From Methanobacterium sp. UBA44 (GTDB taxonomy: Archaea; Methanobacteriota; Methanobacteria; Methanobacteriales; Methanobacteriaceae): 52,667 nt of DNA. The stretch is taken from the NCBI GenBank assembly GCA_002494885.1, contig DACV01000008.1:1-52667 (forward strand), in the 5' to 3' direction. Under the pieces are notes generated by a model. The model saw only the letters and a list, made by a program, of their open reading frames with translations, had not been told where the DNA came from and did no database searches. Within the stretch, counting starts at the first letter, position 1. The number at the start of each line of letters is the position of its first letter. Below, in pieces: positions 40,991 to 49,395 of this stretch. The translations under genes and the position numbers were made by a program.

Positions 40991-42061
40991 TTAGAATTCT
41001 TTTAGTCCTGATGAGCTTAATATGCCAGTAACCTGTTCATCAGTGAGGTTATAATGGTAAAATTTGGAATAGAATTCTTTTGTAAGACCTTTTAAGTCTA
41101 TGTCTTTGAACTGATCAGGATATAATACTTTAGCTGTCCAGGGAATGCCTATTATAGTATTTGCTCCTGGTGGACCTTCAAACCAGCTATAAGGCGATTG
41201 GGGTACAAGATAAACCTCTTTATTTTTAACTGCATTAATTGTCTGCCACTGTGGGTTTGAATAGACGCTATTGTAGAACTGCTTATCGCTGGTAATTATA
41301 ACATCTGGATTCCATTGCAAAACCAGTTCCATGGAAACTCCCATTCCTCCTTTTGTCACTGGAGCTTCAACAACGTTATTCCCGCCGCAAATATTAATTA
41401 GCTGTGTATGGGCAGAACCTGGAGCAAAAGTCTTTAAACCATCTGGATCTTTGGCATAATAGACTTTCTTTTTTTCAGATTCTGGAATATTTGCCACTTT
41501 AGCGTTGACCTGATTTAAAGCTTTGTTATAGAAATCTTTTAATTCCTGTGCCTTTTCAGGCTCTTTTAAAACAGTACCCATGAAATCAATTGCCGGCAGA
41601 ATATCGGTTAAATTATTATCTCCTTCCACATCTAAGGCTGGAATCTGGCCGAATTTTTTCTGTATTTTGTTAACATCTTCAATGGTACCTCCATGACCTA
41701 TCAAAATAATATCAGGATTTGAAGATATAATTGATTCATAATTTGCATTTCTTTTACCTCCACCATAAACTTGAAGGTCCTGATATTTATCAGGCATGTA
41801 AATATTTTCTTCTTCAGACCTTTGAGCGTCCCAGCCTACCATTTTATCAGGAGCAAGCATGTAAAGCAGCACTGTAGTTGAAGAACTCAGAGAGTAAACT
41901 TTATTAACTTCAGCAGGCATTTCAACATTTCTTCCTATCATATCTGTAATTTGATTTCCTGAACTGGAAGTAGGCCCTTGATATGCCATATATGCTCCAA
42001 TTAAAGCAATAATAGCTATGATTACAATTGCAATGATTATTATAGATTTTTGATTTTTCAT
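40991..42061 (-). CDS. Periplasmic-binding protein of the FecCD-type importer (possibly MolA-like)
   Basis: A 356-residue type III substrate-binding protein with an N-terminal anchor (residues 5-25, SIIIIAIVIIAIIALIGAYMA) and two lobes (IGRNVEMPAEVNKVYSLS; NPDIILIGHGG, NPDVIITSDKQFY) linked by a long helix. The C-terminal segment SPYSWFEGPPGANTIIGIPW resembles the SWFDRPP...GIKW motif I recall in MolA-type and other oxyanion-binding members rather than siderophore binders. It starts the operon with the permease (1-base gap), the ATPase (overlap) and perhaps the MOT1 gene. Iron chelate or cobalamin uptake remain possible. Confidence 0.8.
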   Translation of the reverse strand: MKNQKSIIIIAIVIIAIIALIGAYMAYQGPTSSSGNQITDMIGRNVEMPAEVNKVYSLSSSTTVLLYMLAPDKMVGWDAQRSEEENIYMPDKYQDLQVYGGGKRNANYESIISSNPDIILIGHGGTIEDVNKIQKKFGQIPALDVEGDNNLTDILPAIDFMGTVLKEPEKAQELKDFYNKALNQVNAKVANIPESEKKKVYYAKDPDGLKTFAPGSAHTQLINICGGNNVVEAPVTKGGMGVSMELVLQWNPDVIITSDKQFYNSVYSNPQWQTINAVKNKEVYLVPQSPYSWFEGPPGANTIIGIPWTAKVLYPDQFKDIDLKGLTKEFYSKFYHYNLTDEQVTGILSSSGLKEF

Positions 42062-42523
42062 TAACTCTTCCCCTTTGAATTGAGATATTTCATTTTATGC
42101 GATATGGATTAATAAACGTATTGAAACTTGGATCGATTTATGATAATTCTCAATCTTTTTCATATCTGTCCCAATATAATTTATGAGTTTAATTAAGCGT
42201 GTTAAATACATCTTTATAAAAATTTTAAAATATTAGATGTTATGCAGTTTTTATATTAATGTGATACTAAATATTAATCATTAAAGTAGTTATATTCCAA
42301 TATAAATCATTTTAAATCATTTTTATGTTCTATAATTTATGTAATCATGCGATTATAATCACATATGCCGTAATAGGTCTATTTTTACATATATTTATTT
42401 TTAAATTGCTTTAATTAACGAAAATGTTAAAAAATTACCGTCAAATTTATATATAAGGAAGATAAAGTATTCCTACTGAGTGTAATTAAATTGCATATCG
42501 ACATGTAAAGGAGGAACAAAAAT
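42062..42523. promoter_or_regulatory. Divergent control region between the importer operon and the first surface gene
   Basis: About 460 bases, very AT-rich, without a gene. The promoter of the secreted-protein gene is clear: TTTATATATAA at 42446-42456, 68 bases before the ATG. The importer promoter (minus strand) must lie near the left end. No NrpR site or strong hairpin is seen. Confidence 0.55.
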
Positions 42524-43420
42524 ATGGGAAAATTTAAAAAACCGAGCTTCTCTCTGGTTCTTGCTGTGGTTATCTGTTTATCTCTGACAGCAGGAATTGT
42601 GAGCGCAGCTTCTCAAATAGAGACACATAGGAATGTGAATTTGACTGTAGCAAACGATGAGGGTGTTCGATATCAAGAGCCCAATATCCCCAATGGCACT
42701 TATAACTTTTTCAACCCCACCCAGACTGGTGGTTTGAATGAGCTACATATATCTTCAGATTCGAGTGATGCTATGGGAGATGTGACAAATGATACTGCAA
42801 CAAGTGGTTCATCCATTGGTACATTCTATCTGACTAATACTGGTGGTCGTGGATGGCATGATAACGGCATACTGATGATTGCAGTCAACGGAACTGCAGA
42901 AGATTTATCTGATTTCTCAGTCCAAATAAATTCTGCTGGATACCAATGGACCCCAGTGCAAACAGGAACTTTCCCTAACTACAGTAGCACTAATTATGTA
43001 CAGGGAATTAGTGAAACATTCACAATATCTGATTTCACTGGTAACAATGGTTATAATTCAACCTGGAAGCCCTGTTACATCGCTAACTATCCTCTCTACG
43101 AAGGCCAGAATGTGACCCAGGATATTTCAAATAATAACACTTTCCACATCATTTTTGTCGATCTCTACGCTGGAATCATCGGGTCAAATACATTATCCTC
43201 TCAAACTTGGCTTGGACAAACTGTAGTCAATAATGGAGCACTTCAAGTTAACTACACAATCAGTAATCTCCCAGAGGATTCGTTGGTTGCTTTTAATACC
43301 TATGGATACTGTCAAAGTTCAAGTCAGGGGAATGGTATTCGATGGACTAATTCAGTGAATAACATAGGAAACAATTCATTATCAACATCTGGATGGAATG
43401 TTGCAAGTTGGTTCCAATAG
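42524..43420 (+). CDS. Secreted protein, paralogous surface family (single domain)
   Basis: A 298-residue exported protein. The signal peptide (SLVLAVVICLSLTAGIVSAA) is cleaved near residue 29. The rest is one beta-rich, Asn/Ser/Thr-rich domain shared with the proteins at 49396 and 51676: NVNLTVANDEGVRY against NVSNDNGVKY, GGLNELHISSDSS against GGMNELHITNDSN, and TNTGGRGW against TNTGGRGY. Many N-x-S/T sites are present, so it is probably N-glycosylated. Unlike its relatives it ends after this domain with no PKD region or anchor, so it may be released or bound by another protein. RBS AAAGGAGGA precedes the ATG. Confidence 0.8.
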   Translation: MGKFKKPSFSLVLAVVICLSLTAGIVSAASQIETHRNVNLTVANDEGVRYQEPNIPNGTYNFFNPTQTGGLNELHISSDSSDAMGDVTNDTATSGSSIGTFYLTNTGGRGWHDNGILMIAVNGTAEDLSDFSVQINSAGYQWTPVQTGTFPNYSSTNYVQGISETFTISDFTGNNGYNSTWKPCYIANYPLYEGQNVTQDISNNNTFHIIFVDLYAGIIGSNTLSSQTWLGQTVVNNGALQVNYTISNLPEDSLVAFNTYGYCQSSSQGNGIRWTNSVNNIGNNSLSTSGWNVASWFQ

Positions 43421-43470
43421 ACAAAAAATATAAAGTGGGATAAACTAAAAAGTCTAAAAACACGGAAAAA

Positions 43471-43511
43471 AAGGAGGAGATATACAATCATTCTCCTTAC
43501 TTTTAATTTTT
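43471..43511 (+). terminator. Hairpin terminator after the secreted-protein gene
   Basis: AAGGAG (43471-43476) pairs with CTCCTT (43493-43498) and is followed by ACTTTTAATTTTTT. It ends the 298-residue gene before the promoter of the large surface protein. Confidence 0.45.
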
Positions 43512-43613
43512 TAGCAATTAGTATAAATAGATTAATTATACTTCTTTTTCACTGATTTCTTAAATTTTTTAGAATAAGTAATAAATTGACATTAAACCGT
43601 TCTTTTAAACGAT

Positions 43614-43628
43614 ACGTATATATATATC
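43614..43628 (+). promoter_or_regulatory. TATA box of the 1751-residue surface protein
   Basis: CGTATATATATATC, a strong TATA element, is about 235 bases before the ATG. Transcription should start near 43650, so the hairpin cluster at 43685-43830 would lie in the 5' leader of the messenger. Confidence 0.55.
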
Positions 43629-43684
43629 TGTCGGAAATTCATGATCATGGATCCTTAATTAATTTTATGATCCATTACTTTAAA

Positions 43685-43830
43685 CCCTCGAAAATCGAAG
43701 CTTTCAAAATCAAAAGTTTTGATGCCCCACATTCGAAGAATTTGAGGGATTTTCGGGACATGGAAAAATCAAAGATTTTTCCGGCTACGAAACTTGTTTC
43801 GTAAACACTAAAAATTCTTTGAATTTTTGG
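43685..43830. repeat. Hairpin cluster in the leader of the large surface protein
   Basis: Perfect stems: CGAAAATC/GATTTTCG enclosing the left half (43689-43696 with 43748-43755); ATCAAAA, one-base loop, TTTTGAT (43709-43723); ATTC, loop GAA, GAAT (43731-43741); GGAAAAATC, loop AAA, GATTTTTCC (43762-43782); TACGAAAC, TT, GTTTCGTA (43786-43803); AAAAATTC, loop TTT, GAATTTTT (43810-43828). The last is the reverse-complement form (TTT loop) of the AAA-loop type. The cluster ends only about 10 bases before the AAAAAGGAGG ribosome site. Confidence 0.8.
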
Positions 43831-43852
43831 TAGAATTAAAAAGGAGGTTTAA

Positions 43853-46800
43853 ATGACGAAATATAATAAAATATCGATTATGCTCCTTATTTTCGCTGTA
43901 CTTTTTTGTATTTCTGCAGCAATGGGAGCAGTAAGCGCAGAACCTACTGTTTCTACCAATTTAACTGGCGGAACATATAACACTGCACAAAGCGTGGCAT
44001 TAACCAGTAACGATACCACTGCAACCGTTTACTATGCCAACGACACCACAGACCCCAGGAATAGCACAACAAGGATTACCTACACTGGAGCAATTACCAT
44101 AGACAAAACAACAACACTACGATACGCAGCAGTAGACACATTAGGAAACTGGAGTCCACTTTACTTGCAGAACTATGTAATTGGAGATGGTGGACTTGCA
44201 GACACACCATGGCCAACGTTTCAAGAAAATAACAATCACACAGGACAATCAAATTACACTGGGCCGCAAACCAATAACATCAAATGGACCTATACCACTG
44301 GAAAATCGATAGTTGGTTCTCCTGTTATTGGAGTAGATGGAACCATATATGTAGGAAGCAGTGACAATAAACTCTATGCATTAAAACCTGATGGGACACT
44401 AAAATGGAGTTACGCCACTACAAGCGGTATATACACTCCTGCTATTGGAGCTGATGGAACCATATATATTGGAAGTGATAAATTCTATGCATTAAACCCT
44501 GACGGAACACTAAAATGGACTTACGCAATTAGTAAAGCGGTAAGCGCTTCTCCTACTATTGGAACTGATGGAACAATATATTTTGCAAGCATAGATAAGA
44601 ATATCTATGCATTAAATCCAGATGGAACACTAAAATGGACTTACCCTACCAGTGACTATCCACGCGATTCACCAGCCATAGGATCAGATGGAACCGTATA
44701 TATTGGATGTGAAGACAAGAATCTCTATGCATTAAATTCTGATGGGACATTAAAATGGAAATATTCCACTGGCGGCATAATAGGTGGCTCTCCATCTATT
44801 GGTGCAGACGGAACCATATACATCGGAAGCTGGGACAATAAATTCTACGCAATAAGCCCTGATAGAACACTGAAATGGAGTTATACTACTGGCTCTCAAA
44901 TATTAGGTTCTCCTGCTATTGGAGCTGATGGAACCATATATATTGGAAGTGATAAATTCTATGCATTAAACCCTGACGGAACACTAAAATGGAATTATAC
45001 AACCAGCGGAGGTACAAAGTATTCTGCTATCGGGGCAGATGGAACCATATATCTCAGTGGAGGTAGTGTAATTGCATTGAATACTGATGGAACACTGAAA
45101 TGGAGTTATAAGACTAGTTCATCAACCCATGGTCCTCTTGCCATTGGATCTAACGGAACCCTCTACTTCGGAGCCGGTGATAAAAGAATCTATGCAATAG
45201 AAGATGATTTTCCAGAGGCGAATTTCACTACAACAGATACTTATCCTCCATCTGGGTGGGCACCATTTACAGTACACTTTAAAGATACATCCTACTGTCC
45301 AGCATCTTGGTATTGGGATTTTGGTGATGGAACCAACAGCACAGAACAAAACCCAACACACACCTACACAACACCAGGAAACTACACCGTAAGCCTTACA
45401 GTATCCAATTCACTTGGAAATAGCACTAAAACACAAAATGACCTTGTTAAAATTGCCAATACAACACCATTAACCGTAGATATAAATCTACCTGGTGGAA
45501 TCTACAGCACTGCACAAGCTGCTACACTAAATGCAGATGATTCAACCGCAACAATTTACTACACTCTTGATAATACAGATCCGCGGTCAAGCAGTACAAG
45601 AGTCCAATACACAGGGCCTGTAGACATTAACACAAACACAATACTTATGTATGCTGCAGTTAACCCTGATGGGTGCTGGAGTTCATTATATACCCAAAAC
45701 TATATTATAGGAACCGCAAATTTCACTACAACAGATACTTATCCTCCATCTGGTTGGGCACCATTAACTGTACACTTTAAGGATACCACAGCAATATTCA
45801 CTCCAATATCTTGGTATTGGGATTTTGGTGATGGAACCAACAGCACAGAACAAAACCCAACACACACCTACACAACACCAGGAAACTACACCGTAACCTT
45901 AACCGCATCTAATGGAGTTTTCAATAGTACTATAACGCAGAACAACTATGTTAGAATTGCCGATATAGCTCCGTTAACTGTTATTTCAAGCCTCCCTAGT
46001 GGAACCTATAACAGTACACAAGCAACAGCACTAATAGCAAGTGACCCGGCAGCGACAATTTATTATACTCTTGATACTACAGATCCGCGGTCAAGCAGTA
46101 CAAGAGTTCAATACACAGGAGCTTTAACCCTTATTGAACCCTTAACACTTATGTTTGCTGCGGTTAACCCTGAAGGATACTGGAGCTCATTATTTGTCCA
46201 GGGCTATGCTATAGGAAATAAAGGACTTGAAAATTCAGATTGGCCTAAATTAGGTGGTAATACTAACAATACAGGGCAGTCAGATTATGTGGGCCCACAA
46301 GTAAATGCTACTAAATGGATCTTTTCAACTGGTAATAGCATATATTACGCATGCCCTACTATTGCAGCTGACGGTACTATCTATATTGGAAGCTATGACG
46401 GTAAACTCTATGCTATAAATCCTGATGGAACATTAAAATGGAGTTACAGTACAGGAACCAGAATATATGGTTCAGCATTAATTGGAAAAGACGGTACCAT
46501 CTATTTCGGAAGCTTTAACAGAAAATTTTATGCTTTATATCCTAATGGAACAGAAAAATGGATTTACACTGCAGGAGGTAGAATATATGATTCACCAGCA
46601 ATTGGAATGGATGGAACCATCTATTTTGGTGCTGATAATAATCGAGTCTATGCATTAAACCCTAATGGAACACTGAAATGGACATTTACCTCCGGAACCC
46701 TATTTTATTCTTCTCCTGTTGTTGGTGCCGATGGAACCATCTATATAGGAGATAACAGTAAACTCTATGCTTTATACCCTTACGGAACTCTTAAATGGAG

Positions 46801-49108
46801 TTATGCTACAGGAGGCAGTATACAGGGTTCACCAGCAATTGGGACAGATGGGACCATCTATGTAGGAAACACCAACGGTAATTTCTATGCCTTAAATCCT
46901 GATGGAACATTGAAATGGAATTACACTGCTGGAGGCGGTATATATTATGCATATCCAGCAATTGGGACAGATGGGACCATCTATGTAGGAAACACCAACG
47001 GTAATTTCTATGCCTTAAATCCTGATGGAACTCTTAAATGGAGTTATGCTACAGAAAGTACTATATATGGTTCAGCAGTAATTGGAGCAGATGGAACCAT
47101 CTACTTTGGATGCTATAATAAAAAGGTTTATGCATTAAATCCTGATGGAACTTTAAAATGGACATATACCACTGGTAACTACATTTATGGCTCACCATCA
47201 ATTGGTGCGGATGGTACACTCTACATAGGAAGTATGGATAAAAACTTGTACGCTTTCAAGGATCAAGTTCCTGTTGCAAACTTCACAGTTACACCTACAG
47301 ATAATGGAACTCTAACCGTCCAATTCAACGATACATCATCTTACGCTGCAACATGGGCGTGGGATTTCGACAATGATGGAACAATAGACAGTACAGAACA
47401 AAATCCAACGTTCACTTACAGTAGCAATGGCACTTACACTGTTAAATTAACAGTAACCAATGCAGCTGGTAGTGATGATGAAGTAAAATATGTTACTGTG
47501 GACAATGTTGCACCAGTACCTTCAGCAGACGTGGCAAGTGGTTTTTACAATACTGACTTAACAGTTAACTTAACTGCAACTGACAATCTGGATTCTAATC
47601 CAACAATATACTACACACTAGACGGTAGTACTCCAACAACAAGCAGCACACTTTACACAGGACCAATAAGCATTAATAATGAAGGAAATACTACTTTAAA
47701 ATTCATTGCTGTTGACTTTACTGGAAATATTTCAAATGTAATTGAAAGAATTTACACAATTGACAAAACAATGCCAACAGCGACTGTTAATCCAGTCGGA
47801 GGTACTTATAGCGATATTCAGGCTGTAACTTTAACTACAACGGATATAAACCCAACAACAACTTATTATACTACAGATGGCAGCAATCCACAAACAAGCA
47901 GCACCCGAAAGAAATATACGGGCCCAATTTCAATAAGCACTACAACCACACTTAAATTCTACGCAGTCGACGCTGCAGGTAATCCTTCACCAGTGTACAC
48001 TAAAACATACACAATAAACCTTGCTCCTGCGGATTTAAGGACTGAAACAGTCACTACAAACGGCAATACTGCAACTGGAATAACAAACTATCCTGTAAGC
48101 AGTACAGTTAAAAATTACGGTGGAACCATTACAAAAACATTCTACGTATCCTACTACCTGTCAACCGACCAGTATAAGAGCAGTAACGATCGATACATTG
48201 GACATGCTACAGTAAACGGTTTAGCCAGTGGTTCATCAATCAATGCTGCAATATTAGGTTCAATACCTAAGGATATTACCCAGGGATACTATTACATCAT
48301 AGCAGTAGCTGATTCCACAGGAATTATACAAGAACCAAATGAAGCAAACAACATTAAAACCAGTACAAGTAGAATCTTTATATGGAGACCTGAATTAAAC
48401 GTTCAAACAGTTACTCCGAGCGGTAACACTGCAACTGGTATAACAAACTATACAGTAAGCAGCACAATCAAAAACGGTGGGTCAATCACTTCAGATACAT
48501 TCTACGTGTCTTATTACTTATCTACTGATGCAATTAAGAGTAGTAATGACCGTTATATTGGTCATGCTACTGTTAATGGTTTGAATGGTTGGTCAACAAC
48601 CACTGCAACAGCCAAATGCACAATACCCAAAGACATTGCCCAGGGAAACTACTACATCATAGCAGTCGCCGATTCAACAGGAATTATACAAGAATCCAAC
48701 GAAGCAAACAACATTAAAACCAGTAGCAGCAAAATTTTCGTATGGAGACCTGATTTAAAGGTTAAAACTGTTAGTACAAGTGGAAACACAGTAAAGGGAA
48801 AAACAGGATACACAGTCAGCAGCGTAGTGGAAAATAATGGATCCATTACATCAAATACATTCTATGTCTCTTACTACCTGTCTACAGATGTTACTAAGAG
48901 CAGTAATGATGTGTATATTGGACATGCTACTGTGAATGGTTTAAATGGCTGGTCAACAATCACAACCGAGGCTAAATGTAATATTCCAGCAAATATAGCG
49001 CGAGGATACTATTACATCATCGCTGTAGCTGATTCTACAGGAATAATACCAGAATCCTCTGAGTCAAATAATAATAGGGCTAGCGCAACCAGAATTTACA
49101 TAACCTAA
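43853..49108 (+). CDS. Giant surface protein: two PQQ-like propellers, PKD, chitobiase-C-like and CARDB domains
   Basis: A 1751-residue exported protein. Order: signal peptide (1-30), chitobiase/hexosaminidase C-terminal-like domain (about 31-115), propeller 1 (about 140-450, eight PQQ-like blades each with DGT(I/V/L)Y and DGTLKW), PKD 1 (about 455-538; WYWDFGDGTNSTEQNP), chitobiase-C (about 539-620), PKD 2 (about 621-705), chitobiase-C (about 706-788), propeller 2 (about 815-1136, eight blades), PKD 3 (about 1139-1216), two chitobiase-C (about 1218-1389) and three CARDB domains (about 1391-1512, 1513-1633, 1634-1751). There is no C-terminal membrane anchor. Probably an adhesin or cell-wall protein; the propellers may bind ligands rather than PQQ. 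Many N-glycosylation sites. RBS AAGGAGG. Confidence 0.9.
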   Translation: MTKYNKISIMLLIFAVLFCISAAMGAVSAEPTVSTNLTGGTYNTAQSVALTSNDTTATVYYANDTTDPRNSTTRITYTGAITIDKTTTLRYAAVDTLGNWSPLYLQNYVIGDGGLADTPWPTFQENNNHTGQSNYTGPQTNNIKWTYTTGKSIVGSPVIGVDGTIYVGSSDNKLYALKPDGTLKWSYATTSGIYTPAIGADGTIYIGSDKFYALNPDGTLKWTYAISKAVSASPTIGTDGTIYFASIDKNIYALNPDGTLKWTYPTSDYPRDSPAIGSDGTVYIGCEDKNLYALNSDGTLKWKYSTGGIIGGSPSIGADGTIYIGSWDNKFYAISPDRTLKWSYTTGSQILGSPAIGADGTIYIGSDKFYALNPDGTLKWNYTTSGGTKYSAIGADGTIYLSGGSVIALNTDGTLKWSYKTSSSTHGPLAIGSNGTLYFGAGDKRIYAIEDDFPEANFTTTDTYPPSGWAPFTVHFKDTSYCPASWYWDFGDGTNSTEQNPTHTYTTPGNYTVSLTVSNSLGNSTKTQNDLVKIANTTPLTVDINLPGGIYSTAQAATLNADDSTATIYYTLDNTDPRSSSTRVQYTGPVDINTNTILMYAAVNPDGCWSSLYTQNYIIGTANFTTTDTYPPSGWAPLTVHFKDTTAIFTPISWYWDFGDGTNSTEQNPTHTYTTPGNYTVTLTASNGVFNSTITQNNYVRIADIAPLTVISSLPSGTYNSTQATALIASDPAATIYYTLDTTDPRSSSTRVQYTGALTLIEPLTLMFAAVNPEGYWSSLFVQGYAIGNKGLENSDWPKLGGNTNNTGQSDYVGPQVNATKWIFSTGNSIYYACPTIAADGTIYIGSYDGKLYAINPDGTLKWSYSTGTRIYGSALIGKDGTIYFGSFNRKFYALYPNGTEKWIYTAGGRIYDSPAIGMDGTIYFGADNNRVYALNPNGTLKWTFTSGTLFYSSPVVGADGTIYIGDNSKLYALYPYGTLKWSYATGGSIQGSPAIGTDGTIYVGNTNGNFYALNPDGTLKWNYTAGGGIYYAYPAIGTDGTIYVGNTNGNFYALNPDGTLKWSYATESTIYGSAVIGADGTIYFGCYNKKVYALNPDGTLKWTYTTGNYIYGSPSIGADGTLYIGSMDKNLYAFKDQVPVANFTVTPTDNGTLTVQFNDTSSYAATWAWDFDNDGTIDSTEQNPTFTYSSNGTYTVKLTVTNAAGSDDEVKYVTVDNVAPVPSADVASGFYNTDLTVNLTATDNLDSNPTIYYTLDGSTPTTSSTLYTGPISINNEGNTTLKFIAVDFTGNISNVIERIYTIDKTMPTATVNPVGGTYSDIQAVTLTTTDINPTTTYYTTDGSNPQTSSTRKKYTGPISISTTTTLKFYAVDAAGNPSPVYTKTYTINLAPADLRTETVTTNGNTATGITNYPVSSTVKNYGGTITKTFYVSYYLSTDQYKSSNDRYIGHATVNGLASGSSINAAILGSIPKDITQGYYYIIAVADSTGIIQEPNEANNIKTSTSRIFIWRPELNVQTVTPSGNTATGITNYTVSSTIKNGGSITSDTFYVSYYLSTDAIKSSNDRYIGHATVNGLNGWSTTTATAKCTIPKDIAQGNYYIIAVADSTGIIQESNEANNIKTSSSKIFVWRPDLKVKTVSTSGNTVKGKTGYTVSSVVENNGSITSNTFYVSYYLSTDVTKSSNDVYIGHATVNGLNGWSTITTEAKCNIPANIARGYYYIIAVADSTGIIPESSESNNNRASATRIYIT
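45304..45896 (+). repeat. Identical 89-base PKD segments within the giant gene
   Basis: 45304-45392 is identical to 45808-45896 (offset 504 bases, 168 codons), covering the WYWDFGDG to NYTV part of PKD 1 and PKD 2. A copy 504 bases away shows recent duplication or gene conversion of a PKD-plus-chitobiase-C unit. Confidence 0.85.
46832..47031 (+). repeat. Identical 77-base propeller-blade copies
   Basis: 46832-46908 equals 46955-47031 (offset 123 bases, 41 codons, exactly one blade). It gives two successive blades with the same IGTDGTIYVGNTNGNFYALN core, so a blade was added recently to propeller 2. Confidence 0.88.
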
Positions 49109-49395
49109 AAAAAATCCCCAATTTTTTTCTTTTTTTTATTTTTAAAATGATCATAAATTACATTCATATATAACTCGATGTTTTTCTTGCATGAATTAAA
49201 TAATGAAACGGTCTTATATTTTTTATTATCATGAATAAATGACATTTTATTTTAAAATAATGCATAAAACAACATTTAGTAATAATATACCTCCTGCTAT
49301 TTCTACAATATCTATGAAAGTTTAAATATATAGAAATGTAAATCTTGACTTGTCGACTTAAAATATTATATAACAAGTTAAAAGGAGGTGAAAAA
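49109..49395. promoter_or_regulatory. Promoter region of the anchored surface protein
   Basis: After a T-rich terminator (CCCCAATTTTTTTCTTTTTTTT near 49117) there is no gene. TATA box TTTAAATATATAG at 49321-49332, then TTGAC-TT-GTCGA at 49345-49356 at the expected start of transcription. The whole block (about 49310-49366) is nearly the same as 51592-51650 before the next paralogue. RBS AAAGGAGGTG at 49381-49390. Confidence 0.65.

Noticed and set aside
43586..43804. 72-codon frame before the giant surface gene
   Set aside because: It runs through the hairpin cluster; the peptide is translated palindromes and no RBS is present.
46300..47260. Regular repeats resembling a CRISPR or satellite
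   Set aside because: They are in frame and encode propeller blades of 41 residues.
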